DNA of 64,000 nt from Oscillospiraceae bacterium (GTDB lineage Bacteria; Bacillota; Clostridia; Oscillospirales; Acutalibacteraceae), in contig CAJTCS010000009.1 in the NCBI GenBank assembly GCA_910574995.1, positions 62,001 to 126,000 of the forward strand, in the 5' to 3' direction. A program made the position numbers and the translations under genes. Below, in pieces: positions 40,824 through 49,755 of this stretch. The notes beneath the pieces are model-generated. The model was not told where the DNA came from, ran no database searches, and was given only the letters and a program-made list of their open reading frames with translations. Position 1 is the stretch's first letter. Each line of letters starts with the position of its first letter.

Positions 40824-41954
40824 ATGATAACCCTAAAAATGTGGCACGGCCCCATGCGGACCACGCTGGCCCTCCCTCTGCGCGAAGCAGAGATTCAAAA
40901 GGCGCTCGTCAAGGCGTTCCGCACTGCGCCCTTCAAGGTCACCGCCGACGATGTGTCCCCAGAGGCCCTGGCCATGCTGAATGGGAAAGAAATTGATCTG
41001 GACGAACTGAACTTTCTTGCCAAAAACCTCGACCGGTTTACCCCGTATGAGCAAGACCAGTTTTGGGCGGCTGTACAGGTGGAGCAGCCGTCAGACCTCA
41101 AAGCGCTTATTAACCTCGCCTTTAATATGGATAGGTACACGCTGGTGCAAAACGTCACCGACCTGGCTGCTGTGGGCAGGAAATACTTGCTCAATAAGAT
41201 GGGGGCTCTGCCCGCTTCCGAAATTGATAAACTCGACTTCGAGCAGGCGGGCCGCGAACTGCTGACCAGCGGGGATGGGACTCCTACCACCTGTGGCCTG
41301 CTCTTCACGATCAAGGATGTGCCGCACCGTGAAGTCTATCACAGTACCACGTTCCCCTACTACGAACCCCGCCGGGACATTATTGCCGTCGCGCAGATGG
41401 AGTACGGCCCCAAAACCGAGTACCTGCACCTGCCGGAAGATGAACTCGCTGTCATCAAAGCGGCCAGGCGGATGGGTGCGCCCTCCCCGGATATGTGCAA
41501 GGTGGCTTTCATGGATTTCATGCTGGACGATCCAACCTGGATACAGCACCTGGAAACTATGCTGCGGGATCATGGCCTCGGGGTGGCCAACGAACTGGCT
41601 GACGCATTTCCGAGAACCACAGAGGGCTTTGAAAAACTGGCGGCGGTGGTAGAGTACGCCGATGTTTCCAGTAGCGGAGAGGTCATGAGAATAGCCCGGC
41701 ATCTGGAGGATTTTGTGTTTATCAAGGGCGCTGAAACGGACGAGGACGTGGGCCGTCACTTTGTCAGTTTTGACAGCGAGTATCGCGCTTCGCCAGAATT
41801 GGAGGACTATATCGACTTCGATGCCCTGGGCAATCAGATCAGCGAGGATCGAGAGGGACAGTTTGTTGACGGCGGTTTTGTCTGCATGGACAGCGGCTGT
41901 TCGCTGGAAATGATTTTGGACGATGACCTGGACCTTGCAATGAGGGGGATTTAG
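40824..41954 (+). CDS. Element-borne protein, ArdA-like antirestriction family (tentative)
   Basis: 376 residues from the ATG at 40824 (GGAGCTG upstream). Acidic, with repeated LDELNFLAKNLDRF-like segments. It resembles large acidic proteins that stand at the start of Clostridia conjugative elements and are annotated as antirestriction proteins; these mimic DNA. Its charge supports this, but I cannot confirm the family. It heads an operon with the next gene (1-base gap). Confidence 0.55.
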   Translation: MITLKMWHGPMRTTLALPLREAEIQKALVKAFRTAPFKVTADDVSPEALAMLNGKEIDLDELNFLAKNLDRFTPYEQDQFWAAVQVEQPSDLKALINLAFNMDRYTLVQNVTDLAAVGRKYLLNKMGALPASEIDKLDFEQAGRELLTSGDGTPTTCGLLFTIKDVPHREVYHSTTFPYYEPRRDIIAVAQMEYGPKTEYLHLPEDELAVIKAARRMGAPSPDMCKVAFMDFMLDDPTWIQHLETMLRDHGLGVANELADAFPRTTEGFEKLAAVVEYADVSSSGEVMRIARHLEDFVFIKGAETDEDVGRHFVSFDSEYRASPELEDYIDFDALGNQISEDREGQFVDGGFVCMDSGCSLEMILDDDLDLAMRGI

Positions 41955-41955
41955 C

Positions 41956-42390
41956 ATGATAAAAGTTAAAATCGCCAACAAAAACGGGGCAGAACTTGAG
42001 CGGGAACTGCCCACCGACATTCATCAGCTCTACCATGATATGCGGGATGCCGGTATCAGCAAGCCCCCGAAAAACATCCTGCTCCATGACGATAAGGACG
42101 TGGAAGTCACCCTGTTCTCCGACAGCAAGATCGGTAACCGCCTGCTGCGGGTCTTCGGCAAGAATGATACTTTGGCCGACGCCAACACCGTGGCCTTCGC
42201 CGTCAGCACTGCCAGAGAAGAAATTCTCACAGACCTGGAACAGAATATCGTCCACAATCAGTACCTCACCAAAGAAAAGCCGTGCGCTTCCGCTACGGCT
42301 TCGGAGACGGTAAAGATAAGGCAAAAGCAGCGGAAACGCTACAGACAAACAACAATAACAGGGAGGAATAAAACGAATGAAGATGAATAG
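41956..42390 (+). CDS. Small element protein; family also present as a relic at 52853
   Basis: 144 residues. The core KNILLHDDKDVEVTLFSDSK and LLRVFGKNDTLADANTVAF recurs in diverged form at 52853-53080. The C-terminal 30 residues are basic and may be a frame-slip product. It follows the ArdA-like gene with a 1-base gap. Function unknown; the pairing appears to be a fixed element module. Confidence 0.6.
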   Translation: MIKVKIANKNGAELERELPTDIHQLYHDMRDAGISKPPKNILLHDDKDVEVTLFSDSKIGNRLLRVFGKNDTLADANTVAFAVSTAREEILTDLEQNIVHNQYLTKEKPCASATASETVKIRQKQRKRYRQTTITGRNKTNEDE

Positions 42391-43333
42391 GACAAATACT
42401 GCCGGCAGAATTCTGGCGCTGCTGCTTACTGCACTGATGGTGCTCTCTCTGGCAGCCTGCGGCACAAAGGGCGGAGACAAAATGGACGGAATGAGCAGCG
42501 AACCGAAGGATGCCGAGGAAGCGGTTGCCATGCACAAGGAGCTGATGGCGCAGGAAAATGCCATTCTCTCGGAGGACACAGCGCTTTGGGAAAAGGTTTT
42601 CATGGCGGCCGACAAGGGCATGACCATGCAGGAGGACGACAAAAACTATGGTGAGTTCTTGTTGGACACCATCGAAGGTTCCAAAGATCAGTTTACGGAG
42701 GATGAGCTGAAGCTGCTCAAGGAGGCGGCGGAGAAGATCCGCGAGATTGAAAACAAGCTGACCATGATAGAGAAAAAGTACCCCGAGGCGGCACAGCAAT
42801 CTACGGATGGCGCTATGAGCGTGCCCGCGGGCAGCGACATGACCACGCCGCCTGATGACGGCAGCATGCAGAAATTCCCCGCCTTTGAGGGCAAGGACCT
42901 GGATGGCAACACGGTGAAGAGCGACGAGCTGTTCTCCGCCAACGCCGTCACCGTGGTGAATTTCTGGTTCACCACCTGCAATCCCTGCGTGGGCGAGCTT
43001 TCCGAGCTGGACGCACTGAACAAGGAGCTTGCGAAGAAGGGCGGCGCACTCATCGGTGTCAACACCTTCACATTGGATGGCGATGAAGCGGCAATTTCCG
43101 AAGCAAAAGATGTACTGGCCAAGAAGGGTGTGACCTACCAGAATGTGTATTTCGCTTCCGACGGTGAGGCGGGAAAGTTCACTACAAACATTTTTGCCTA
43201 CCCCACCACCTATGTGGTTGACCGCAACGGCAATATCGTGGGTGACCCCATCGTAGGCGCCATCACGGAAAAGAAGCAGGCGGAGACGCTGCAAAAGCTC
43301 ATCGACCAGGCTCTTGCCGCCGATATGGGCTGA
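42377..43333 (+). CDS. TlpA-like thioredoxin-fold lipoprotein
   Basis: 318 residues. Lipoprotein signal peptide with LSLAACG (Cys about residue 28), a helical acidic spacer (45-130), then a TlpA/ResA-type thioredoxin domain (about 165-315) with active site CNPC in NFWFTTCNPCVGEL. It acts as an extracytoplasmic thiol reductase or oxidase. Such genes usually precede a CcdA-like partner: an RBS and ATG follow at 43361-43372, but that frame ends after 28 codons, so the partner was cut off. Confidence 0.85.
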   Translation: MKMNRTNTAGRILALLLTALMVLSLAACGTKGGDKMDGMSSEPKDAEEAVAMHKELMAQENAILSEDTALWEKVFMAADKGMTMQEDDKNYGEFLLDTIEGSKDQFTEDELKLLKEAAEKIREIENKLTMIEKKYPEAAQQSTDGAMSVPAGSDMTTPPDDGSMQKFPAFEGKDLDGNTVKSDELFSANAVTVVNFWFTTCNPCVGELSELDALNKELAKKGGALIGVNTFTLDGDEAAISEAKDVLAKKGVTYQNVYFASDGEAGKFTTNIFAYPTTYVVDRNGNIVGDPIVGAITEKKQAETLQKLIDQALAADMG

Positions 43334-43607
43334 CAAACGAATTTATCTTCTCAGAAAGGAGGGATACACCATGTATGTCGGTTTGTTCAAACAGGACGTT
43401 CAGCTTGCTGTTCAGAATCAGATCGGCATAAGCAAGCGGGTCGTTGTAGATCAGATAATCCAGCTCTGACCGCTGGAAGCGGTTATCGGCAACTTCGTTT
43501 TCAACGGCGGTGAAGTCAATGGAAATCTGGCTTCTATCGTCAAAAACCAATTCTACGCAGGCTGTGTCGATGTTGAATTGATAGGATATAAGTTTGCTCA
43601 TGGTCAT
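43299..43607 (-). CDS. DUF6061-family small protein, 3' end altered
   Basis: 102 residues. Residues 1-70 (ACVELVFDDRSQISIDFTAV, YLIYNDPLAYADLILN) match the DUF6061 family of Clostridia mobile elements. After residue 72 the sequence reads through the TlpA 3' region, so the native C-terminus has been replaced at a junction near 43385. Confidence 0.65.
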   Translation of the reverse strand: MTMSKLISYQFNIDTACVELVFDDRSQISIDFTAVENEVADNRFQRSELDYLIYNDPLAYADLILNSKLNVLFEQTDIHGVSLLSEKINSFVSPYRRQEPGR

Positions 43608-43860
43608 ATCTCCAAGATGTTTTTTGAGGTGAATCAGGCGGTCAATTCCGGGTGATTATTGGCAGGAATCATACCGAAACCCGCTGCAAATCATTCAAAA
43701 TAAGTCGTTGCGAACGGTTAGTACGTATAAAATAGCTGGCTACAAAACGGCTACAAAATTCGTAAGAAACCTATGTACAGCCCGAAATACGTGGATTATT
43801 TGGACAAAATGCGTATCGAGAGTGCATTTTATAACCCTAAATCAAAGCCCAAGACTTGAG

Positions 43861-44460
43861 TGGGAATTATTCGAAGAGAAGATGTTTTTGTTATCACGAA
43901 AATCTATCCGGGGAGCGAGATGGAGGACCCGGAAGAATCCATACAAGCCTGCCTTGACCGGCTGGATATTGGCTATGTGGACATGATGCTCCTGCATCAC
44001 CCAGATCGGAACGATGTGAAAGCGTACAAGGCGATGGAGCAGTTTGTGAAGGAAGGGAAAATCCGCTCCATTGGCTTCTCCAACTAGTATGTGGAGGAAT
44101 TGGAGAGTTTTCTCCCCCAAGTGAACATCACTCCCGCTCTGGTGCAGAACGAGATACACCCCTACTACCAGGAAAATGACGTTATCCCGTTCATTCAGGA
44201 AAAAGGCATTGTGGTGCAGGGCTGGTACCCACTGGGTGGCCGGGGGCATACGGCTGAATTGCTGGGAGATGAGACTATTAAAGGAATCGCGGCGGCTCAT
44301 GGCGTTTCCTCAGCGCAGGTGATTCTGCGCTGGAATTTGCAGAAGGGTGTGGTGGTGATTCCAGGCTCCAGCAATCCAGACCACATTAAAGAAAATACGG
44401 AGCTTTATCATTTTACCTTGACCGAGGATGAAATGAACCGGATCAATGCTCTTGACAGAA
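43861..44460 (+). pseudogene. Aldo/keto reductase remnant (5' truncated, in-frame TAG)
   Basis: The frame encodes REDVFVITKIYPG, LDIGYVDMMLLHHP, GKIRSIGFSN and, after a TAG at 44086-44088, YVEELESFLPQ, QNEIHPYYQEN, VVIPGSSNPDHIKEN: the aldo/keto reductase barrel from about its second strand on. The N-terminal 60 or so residues with the catalytic Asp-Tyr are missing, so it is inactive. Confidence 0.85.
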
Positions 44461-44780
44461 AAGCCAAGGGAGAGGGCCTGCCCTTCTGTGCCCAGATAAA
44501 AATCCCGCTGGACGCCCCGGAGAAAGCCTTCGTCCGGGCGTGGAACCTGGTGGTCAGCAAGAAACTGCAATACGGCGCGGCTCTGCGCCGGAGAGCGGAA
44601 ACTGCCGGGGACGCGCTCACAAGCTATCGGGCAAGGGAGATGCTCCGGCTGCTGGACGAGGTGGGCAAGCTGGCAGCGTTCAACTACTACTTCTCGCTGA
44701 AGGCGCTGGATCACATGGAACTGACGCCGGACGGAAAACTGGCGGTGGTGTTTCTGTCCGGGATTCGGCTGACGATCTGA
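44461..44780 (+). pseudogene. Recombinase-like C-terminal fragment fused to the reductase remnant
   Basis: The same frame continues without a break into KAFVRAWNLVVSKKLQYG and LKALDHMELTPDGKLAVVFL, which resembles the C-terminal tail of large serine recombinases of Clostridia elements, not an aldo/keto reductase. The join (near codon RKAKGEG) marks a deletion or insertion scar. The recombinase assignment is moderate. Confidence 0.5.
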
Positions 44781-44786
44781 TAATAC

Positions 44787-45275
44787 TCAGCGCGGGAGCA
44801 GGATTACCGGCACGTTGCACCGCCTTGCGTATTCTATGGTGTTCCGCGTCCCGCTGGGCTGGCTGTTGTAGACGGCGATCACCCGCGCCGAGTGGTCCAC
44901 CATCCATTGGTTCCGCCGCTGAAAACAATCCCCGCTGTATCCGGGACAGATGAACCGTACCAGATCAGCCCGCTTCATCACCCGGCAGTACTGTTCCTGC
45001 CACTCCCGGTTCCAGCGGCTCTCAAAGCCCCGGTAGGGGCTGGCGCAGATGAGCCGCACCGCCGCTCCCTCGTCCCGGAGGGCCAGCACGATTTCCGCTG
45101 CCCAGAGATCGACCCCTCTCGCCACCCCTGATATAAATGTTTGAAATCCGTCAGTGATCGCTGTGCGGATTTCTTCTTTTAAACCGAAAATGACATCCGA
45201 CTCTGGCATTCTCAGCCGTTCCGGCCTATGCCCGGTGAAACAGCACCGATGCTGCCGCAGCTCCTGTTCTGACAT
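44787..45275 (-). CDS. SLOG-family (DUF1273-like) protein
   Basis: 162 residues from the ATG at 45275 (AAGGAGG upstream). CCFTGHRPERL at the N-terminus, SGVARGVDLWAAE and VIAVYNSQPSGTRNTIEYA form the Rossmann-like SLOG nucleotide-binding fold. SLOG proteins bind nucleotide-derived ligands and are common on mobile elements and in conflict systems. Role here unknown. Confidence 0.8.
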   Translation of the reverse strand: MSEQELRQHRCCFTGHRPERLRMPESDVIFGLKEEIRTAITDGFQTFISGVARGVDLWAAEIVLALRDEGAAVRLICASPYRGFESRWNREWQEQYCRVMKRADLVRFICPGYSGDCFQRRNQWMVDHSARVIAVYNSQPSGTRNTIEYARRCNVPVILLPR

Positions 45276-45392
45276 TTTACCGTCCTCCTTCGCAAGTTGA
45301 TACAGTTTAATATAACGGTATATCCCGTACAAATCAACTGTATAAAACCGTTTAAGTGAACGGTAAAATATTGATAAGAGGGAGGTGGCATC

Positions 45393-45701
45393 ATGGACAC
45401 ACATTCCAGACTGCGGCGGCTAATGGCGGAGCGGGGCTGGACGGCTTACCGTTTGGCGAAAGAGAGCGGCCTTTCCGAGTCCACGCTGGCGAATATCTTC
45501 AAGCGAAACACGGTTCCTTCTATCGGAACCTTGGAGTCCGTCTGCTCCGCCTTTGGCATCTCCCTGGCGCAGTTCTTCGCCGAGAGCGAGATGGTGGAGC
45601 TGACGCCGGAACTGAAGGAACTGTTCGATAATTGGGTGTCGCTCACCCCGGAGCAGAAACAGGCGGCGCTACAGATGATCCGGGCGATGAATACAAAATA
45701 A
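45393..45701 (+). CDS. XRE-family regulator
   Basis: 102 residues. Helix-turn-helix TAYRLAKESGLSESTLANIF (20-39) followed by a helical dimerisation tail. A close paralogue lies at 47697-47975. Divergent from the SLOG gene; the 117-base gap between them probably holds both promoters. Confidence 0.85.
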   Translation: MDTHSRLRRLMAERGWTAYRLAKESGLSESTLANIFKRNTVPSIGTLESVCSAFGISLAQFFAESEMVELTPELKELFDNWVSLTPEQKQAALQMIRAMNTK

Positions 45702-45719
45702 AGCTGGAGTTTATTGCCG

Positions 45720-45769
45720 TTGATTTTTCTTCCGTATTGGTATATAATATGAGTAGGGAAATCCCTACT
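45720..45769 (+). promoter_or_regulatory. Promoter and operator of the toxin-antitoxin pair
   Basis: TTGATT (45720-45725), 17-base spacer, TATAAT (45743-45748). An 8-bp perfect inverted repeat AGTAGGGA-AA-TCCCTACT (45752-45769) covers the likely start site, fitting autorepression by the antitoxin. Confidence 0.75.
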
Positions 45770-45798
45770 TTTCCGCAAAGCAAGGAGGTGCTGATATC

Positions 45799-46074
45799 AT
45801 GCGGGCAAACGCTTTTGTGGACAATGCCAAGGTAATGGCAAAGGGGCAGATTACGATTCCCAAAGATATCCGGGAGGTACTTGGCGTATCCAGCGGAGAC
45901 CGTGTTTCATTTGTGGTCGAAGGAAATACCGTCCGGCTTGTCAATTCCGCCGTCTACGCAATGCAGGTATTGCAAAGCGAAATGTGTGGCGAAGCGGAGC
46001 GCGCAGAACTGACCTCAGAGGATGACGTAATGGCTCTGGTCAAGGAACTGCGCGATGAGGATGAGGGTGTATGA
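45799..46074 (+). CDS. AbrB/MazE-type antitoxin
   Basis: 91 residues. The swapped-hairpin DNA-binding domain is VMAKGQITIPKDIREVLG (12-29). The C-terminal acidic half would bind the toxin. It overlaps the PIN gene by 4 bases. RBS AAGGAGG. Confidence 0.9.
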   Translation: MRANAFVDNAKVMAKGQITIPKDIREVLGVSSGDRVSFVVEGNTVRLVNSAVYAMQVLQSEMCGEAERAELTSEDDVMALVKELRDEDEGV

Positions 46075-46484
46075 GGGTATTGATCGATACGAATGTGTTG
46101 ATTTCCGCCGCTCTCAATCCGGACGGCGTTCCCAGCCAAGCCTATCGAAAGGCGGCATCCTATCCCAATCGAGGGCTGATTTGTGAGCAGAACGTGGATG
46201 AACTGAAACGGATATTCAACAAGAAATTTCCCAGCCGGTTAGCCGCACTGGATAAATTTCTATCCATGGCACTTCTGACACTGGAACTGGTACCTACTCC
46301 GTCTGATGAGATGGCAGCGGAATCGCTGATCCGGGATGTAAAAGACCGGCCCATTCTGCGGGCAGCCATAGATGCACAGGCAGATGTGCTGCTTACGGGA
46401 GACAAAGACTTCCTTGAATCCGGTGTGGAACATCCGGCAATTATGACTCCCACAGAGTTTGTCAATACCACATTTGAGACGTAA
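46071..46484 (+). CDS. PIN-domain toxin
   Basis: 137 residues. Conserved PIN acidic residues: D6 (VLIDTNVLISA), Glu in CEQNVDEL, Asp in DRPILRAAID and Asp in LLTGDKDF. It likely cleaves RNA and is held inactive by the AbrB-type partner. The gene is complete and ends at a terminator. Confidence 0.9.
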   Translation: MRVLIDTNVLISAALNPDGVPSQAYRKAASYPNRGLICEQNVDELKRIFNKKFPSRLAALDKFLSMALLTLELVPTPSDEMAAESLIRDVKDRPILRAAIDAQADVLLTGDKDFLESGVEHPAIMTPTEFVNTTFET

Positions 46485-46523
46485 AAGGGGCATGGAATCT
46501 AAAGCGGATTCCATGCCCTTTTT
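46484..46523 (+). terminator. Terminator after the toxin gene
   Basis: GGGCATGGAATC (46488-46499) and GATTCCATGCCC (46507-46518) with a 7-base loop and T5. Confidence 0.9.
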
Positions 46524-46802
46524 ATAGTCACACCCTCGGAATTTTGGCCCCATTTTAAATTCCATATACCCAGGGATTGATACAATTTTTGCGGCGGAAA
46601 AGAAAGTCACATCTGGCTTTTGAGGCGGGTGAGTTACCTCATTTTTCGCCGACTGAGCAATAACACATCTCGTATTTGTAGTTTTCTATAGATATAATTC
46701 TACCTTAAAAACATAGGAAAAGCCCCATATTCAGCGGATTTTTGCCCATTGCACCCTCTCTAAGAAATTTGAACCCCCTTGCACCCTGCCCCGAAGGAAT
46801 AA

Positions 46803-47633
46803 TTGAATTGTATCGGTGATTGGGTCATAACGCAGAAATGTTTTACAGTGGATTTCCTCAATAAAGTCAAAAAGGTGAATGAAGGGGAGGTTCCGCAATA
46901 TTACATTGAAAGGAGCCACCAGCCTATCATCGACCCGCAGGAGTTCGATTTGGTGCAGATCGAATACGAGCGGCGCAAAAAGTTAGACCACCGCTACAGC
47001 GGAAACAGCATCTTTTCCTCACGAATCTTCTGCGGCGATTGCGGTGCTTTTTACGGAGCCAAAGTATGGCATTCCAACAGCAAGTACCGCCGCATTATCT
47101 GGCAGTGCAACGAGAAGTTCAAGGGCGACCATAAATGCCGGACGCCGCATTTGTACGAGGAGGACATCAAGGCTCGTTTCCTGGCGGCATTTAATAAGCT
47201 CATTGCGAACAGCGAAACGATTCTGGAGGACTGCCGACTGATGCAAAGCCATCTCACCGATTGCTCCGCTATTGATGCCGAACTGGAGGGGCTGCTCCAG
47301 GAAATCGAGGTGGTGACGGGGCTGACCCAGCGGTGCATACAAGAAAATGCCCACAGCGCCCAGAGCCAGGAAGAATATACCGAACGGTACAACAGTTATG
47401 TGGCTCGGTACGACGCGGCAAAAGACAGGGCCGACAATCTTCAGAGGGAGAAAAAGGAGCGGCAGGCCAAAGCGGACGCGATGGGCGCGTTCATGTTTTC
47501 CCTTTCCGAGCGCAAAAACATTATCACCGAATTTGATGACCGGCTCTGGCTGACCATACTGGAAAAGGCCACGGCCTATCATGACGGGCGGCTGATATTT
47601 ACGTTCAGGGGAGGCATCGAGATAGAGGGCTGA
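46803..47633 (+). pseudogene. Large serine recombinase, N-terminally truncated
   Basis: 276 residues corresponding to the C-terminal half: a recombinase domain remnant (KCFTVDFLNKVKKVNEGEVP), the zinc beta-ribbon CGDCGAFYG ... WQCN ... CRTPH, and a coiled coil (about 155-235). The catalytic Ser domain is missing, so it cannot recombine. The upstream 46524-46800 holds no intact part of it. It marks the element that built island 1. Confidence 0.85.
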
Positions 47634-47640
47634 CACACAT

Positions 47641-47680
47641 AAAACCCGTTGATTCCGCAAAATGGGATCAACGGGTTTTA
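47641..47680. terminator. Bidirectional terminator
   Basis: AAAACCCGTTGAT (47641-47653) with its complement ATCAACGGGTTTT (47667-47679), between the recombinase fragment and the converging XRE gene. Confidence 0.85.
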
Positions 47681-47696
47681 CATTGTGTCCATAAGC

Positions 47697-47975
47697 TCAG
47701 CAGAAGGTCCTCTGCCTGTCCGACAGGGAACTCCACTTTGCATACAACGCCTGTTGCTCCTCAGTCAGTTCCAGAGGATTCCCTTCGGCGAAGAATTGTG
47801 CCAAAGTAATACCGAACGCCGCACACACCGCCTCCAAGGTCGGCAGCGTGGGAGCGTTGTTTCTTTTGAACATATTTGTGACGGTGGAGTGGGACAGGCC
47901 CGATTCCTTTGCCAGCTGGTATTCTGTCCAGCCACGCTCCGCCATCATGTCTTTGATTCGGCCCTGTGTGTCCAC
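47697..47975 (-). CDS. XRE-family regulator (paralogue of 45393)
   Basis: 92 residues. Helix-turn-helix TEYQLAKESGLSHSTVTNMF, then ALYAKWSSLSDRQR. It is close in sequence and length to the regulator at 45393-45701, so the island holds two copies of one regulator type from related elements. Confidence 0.85.
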   Translation of the reverse strand: MDTQGRIKDMMAERGWTEYQLAKESGLSHSTVTNMFKRNNAPTLPTLEAVCAAFGITLAQFFAEGNPLELTEEQQALYAKWSSLSDRQRTFC

Positions 47976-48118
47976 ATCATCACCTATCTATCTGTAACTA
48001 TTATAGTTCCCGAAATGGTGCTATAATAGGCACGATAGGTAGACAGCACAAGGCCCAAAAAGGTCATAGCACTTTATTGGCCCTGGCTTGAGGATACTAA
48101 TAAGAACAGGAGGTTGTC

Positions 48119-48370
48119 ATGGAAAAGCCTAAAACACTTTTTGAACGCTGGGCACAGGAGAGGAATATCACAGTAGAAGAAATGCGGGCCATCATCGCAG
48201 ACCGCATTGAGGCTGGGATGAACGACCCTGACCCGGATAAACGAGCGTCATGGGAGCGGATACCACACGCCGGGGAAATTCCCACACCGGAGGAATGGCT
48301 CCGCTATGCGGTGGAACGGCTGGAGGAGGAAGGACGCGGCGACCTGCTGCGTCGGTACAAAATCTTCTGA
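48119..48370 (+). CDS. Small conserved mobile-element protein
   Basis: 83 residues, helical and charged. The central NDPDPDKRASWERIPHAGEI pattern resembles small proteins of Clostridia elements that look like a Spo0A-type C-terminal fragment. GGAGG RBS at 48110. Function unknown. Confidence 0.6.
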   Translation: MEKPKTLFERWAQERNITVEEMRAIIADRIEAGMNDPDPDKRASWERIPHAGEIPTPEEWLRYAVERLEEEGRGDLLRRYKIF

Positions 48371-48449
48371 TTCCGACCCTGCACCCTCAATAAAAATGCA
48401 CCACCTACAATAAAAAGGGGCGCATTTGTATTGACGTGAGATAGATTTG

Positions 48450-48724
48450 CCATCCTAGGAAAACCAAAAAGATATTTGGGCAAAAAACCGCGCCATGGCG
48501 CGGTTTTTTGCATCTCAGAAGCCTGGATTTGAAAAGTCAAAAACGTAGATGAAAAAATGGCGTTTTGGCTTTCCGGCAGGAACCAAACCCTCACAACAAC
48601 AGAATAGAGCAAATGGGAAAGTCATCGGAGATAATCTGCTTGCTTTTTTGCTTGCATAATGACAATAGCCCGTTGCATACATAGCCGGTCGCTGGAAAGT
48701 AATCTTCAAAACAAGAGACCGGCT
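48450..48724 (+). repeat. Direct repeat copy B with extended similarity to 40536-40800
   Basis: The first 43 bases (48450-48492) equal copy A. After this come the same terminator hairpin, a TTTTGGCTTT...GGCAGGAA segment, CCCTCACAACAACAGAATA and the CATAGCCGGTCGCTGGA hairpin. The loops and spacers have diverged. It marks the start of a second element of the same kind. Confidence 0.8.
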
Positions 48725-48734
48725 TTTTGGCGTT

Positions 48735-48839
48735 TTATACTGGGACAGAGAGGACGAGTACTTTCTCTGCACAGCAGATAAGTTCGAAGAGAACTGGCTG
48801 TTCGCCAAAGGTATGGACGGTATTGAGCCAGCGGGTTAG
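48735..48839 (+). pseudogene. Short coding relic
   Basis: 35 codons reading LYWDREDEYFLCTADKFEEN and a short acidic tail before a TAG, with no start codon or RBS. It looks like the end of an element gene cut off by insertion of the following cargo. Family unknown. Confidence 0.45.
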
Positions 48840-49298
48840 TTACGCCTCTTTAGTCACACTGTTCGAGGGTATCGGTAAACTTTTTCACATGTGGGTCCAA
48901 CATCAGCTGTAGCGATTGTTTTTGACAGCTTACCAGGATGCACATCATAGCCAAGTGTGAAGGAAAGCGGAGAAACCAACCAGGAAATTTTCGCATATTT
49001 CCTGGTGTAACTGAACTGGCCGTACAGTACCACAGGCCTTTTGCTATTTTGGGTAATCCCGTAGATTCGCACATATTATATTTGCTGCGGACAAAATAGG
49101 TTTGAAATCTCCCAACAGCATCGCCACTAATTCGGTGAAAAACCTTTCAAGAAAACTACCTGATTGCTTCTTATTGATTTATAACACCCTTGCATTCTGC
49201 TGATAATTATGATAATATAAAACACAATGATTCTTGCTTTTAAGGCTTTGCAGTTCCTCAGTTGGCGTTCTCTTTTCTCTTACTCTGAATGAAGTCTT
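48840..49298. other. Non-coding AT-rich spacer before the defence-like cargo
   Basis: About 460 bases with no supported gene. Base composition drops from GC-rich to AT-rich here, marking the left boundary of the NACHT-containing insert. No inverted repeat ends were seen. Confidence 0.45.
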
Positions 49299-49616
49299 TC
49301 AACTTTTTAGGCCCAATGCTACTAGAATGTGCTCTATTTCGAGAGCGATATAATATTCGATTGTTATCATACGCAAAATACTCTGCTTGCCTATCCCGCT
49401 GTCAATGAATTGGGCGATGCTCACAATGAGGAGCATAATTGCAATTCTTATGACGGTCTGTAGGCACTCACGCCTAGAATACCTGTGCTTATGTATTGCT
49501 AGAAGTACCGAGATAAATGTCTCAATCGTTGTCAGTATGACAAGAGCTTGCATGTGGCTATCCCAGCCGTTCCAAAACCATTGTGCTGTTTCCGCAATCA
49601 ACTTAGTTTCAAACAT
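49299..49616 (-). CDS. Holin_4-like small membrane protein
   Basis: 105 residues from the ATG at 49616 (AAAAGGGG upstream). Three hydrophobic segments, and ECLQTVIRIAIMLLIVSIAQ followed by IDSGIGKQSILRM recall phage holin_4 proteins, but the usual C-terminal tail is absent. It is divergent from the NACHT gene with a 139-base shared promoter region. A pore-forming partner for the NTPase is possible but unproven. Confidence 0.6.
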   Translation of the reverse strand: MFETKLIAETAQWFWNGWDSHMQALVILTTIETFISVLLAIHKHRYSRRECLQTVIRIAIMLLIVSIAQFIDSGIGKQSILRMITIEYYIALEIEHILVALGLKS

Positions 49617-49755
49617 ATCTATAGATCCCCTTTTGTATAGTGTCCCCAGGGGAAGACCCCGGGGCAATTTTAAGTATAGGGATTATAAGGCGGGTCATCT
49701 ATGGCTTGGACCTCGGTTGAAATCTGGAATACTCGGTTATGAAAAGGTGATTAAT

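Larger units (their letters stand above)
40536..48492. mobile_element. Accessory island 1 between direct repeats at tRNA-Leu
   Basis: About 8 kb bounded by the 43-bp repeats. It holds element-type genes (ArdA-like protein, SLOG, two XRE regulators, recombinase fragments), a toxin-antitoxin pair, a TlpA-like lipoprotein and a broken aldo-keto reductase. No intact integrase or recombinase is present, so it is a decayed, immobile composite. Confidence 0.65.
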
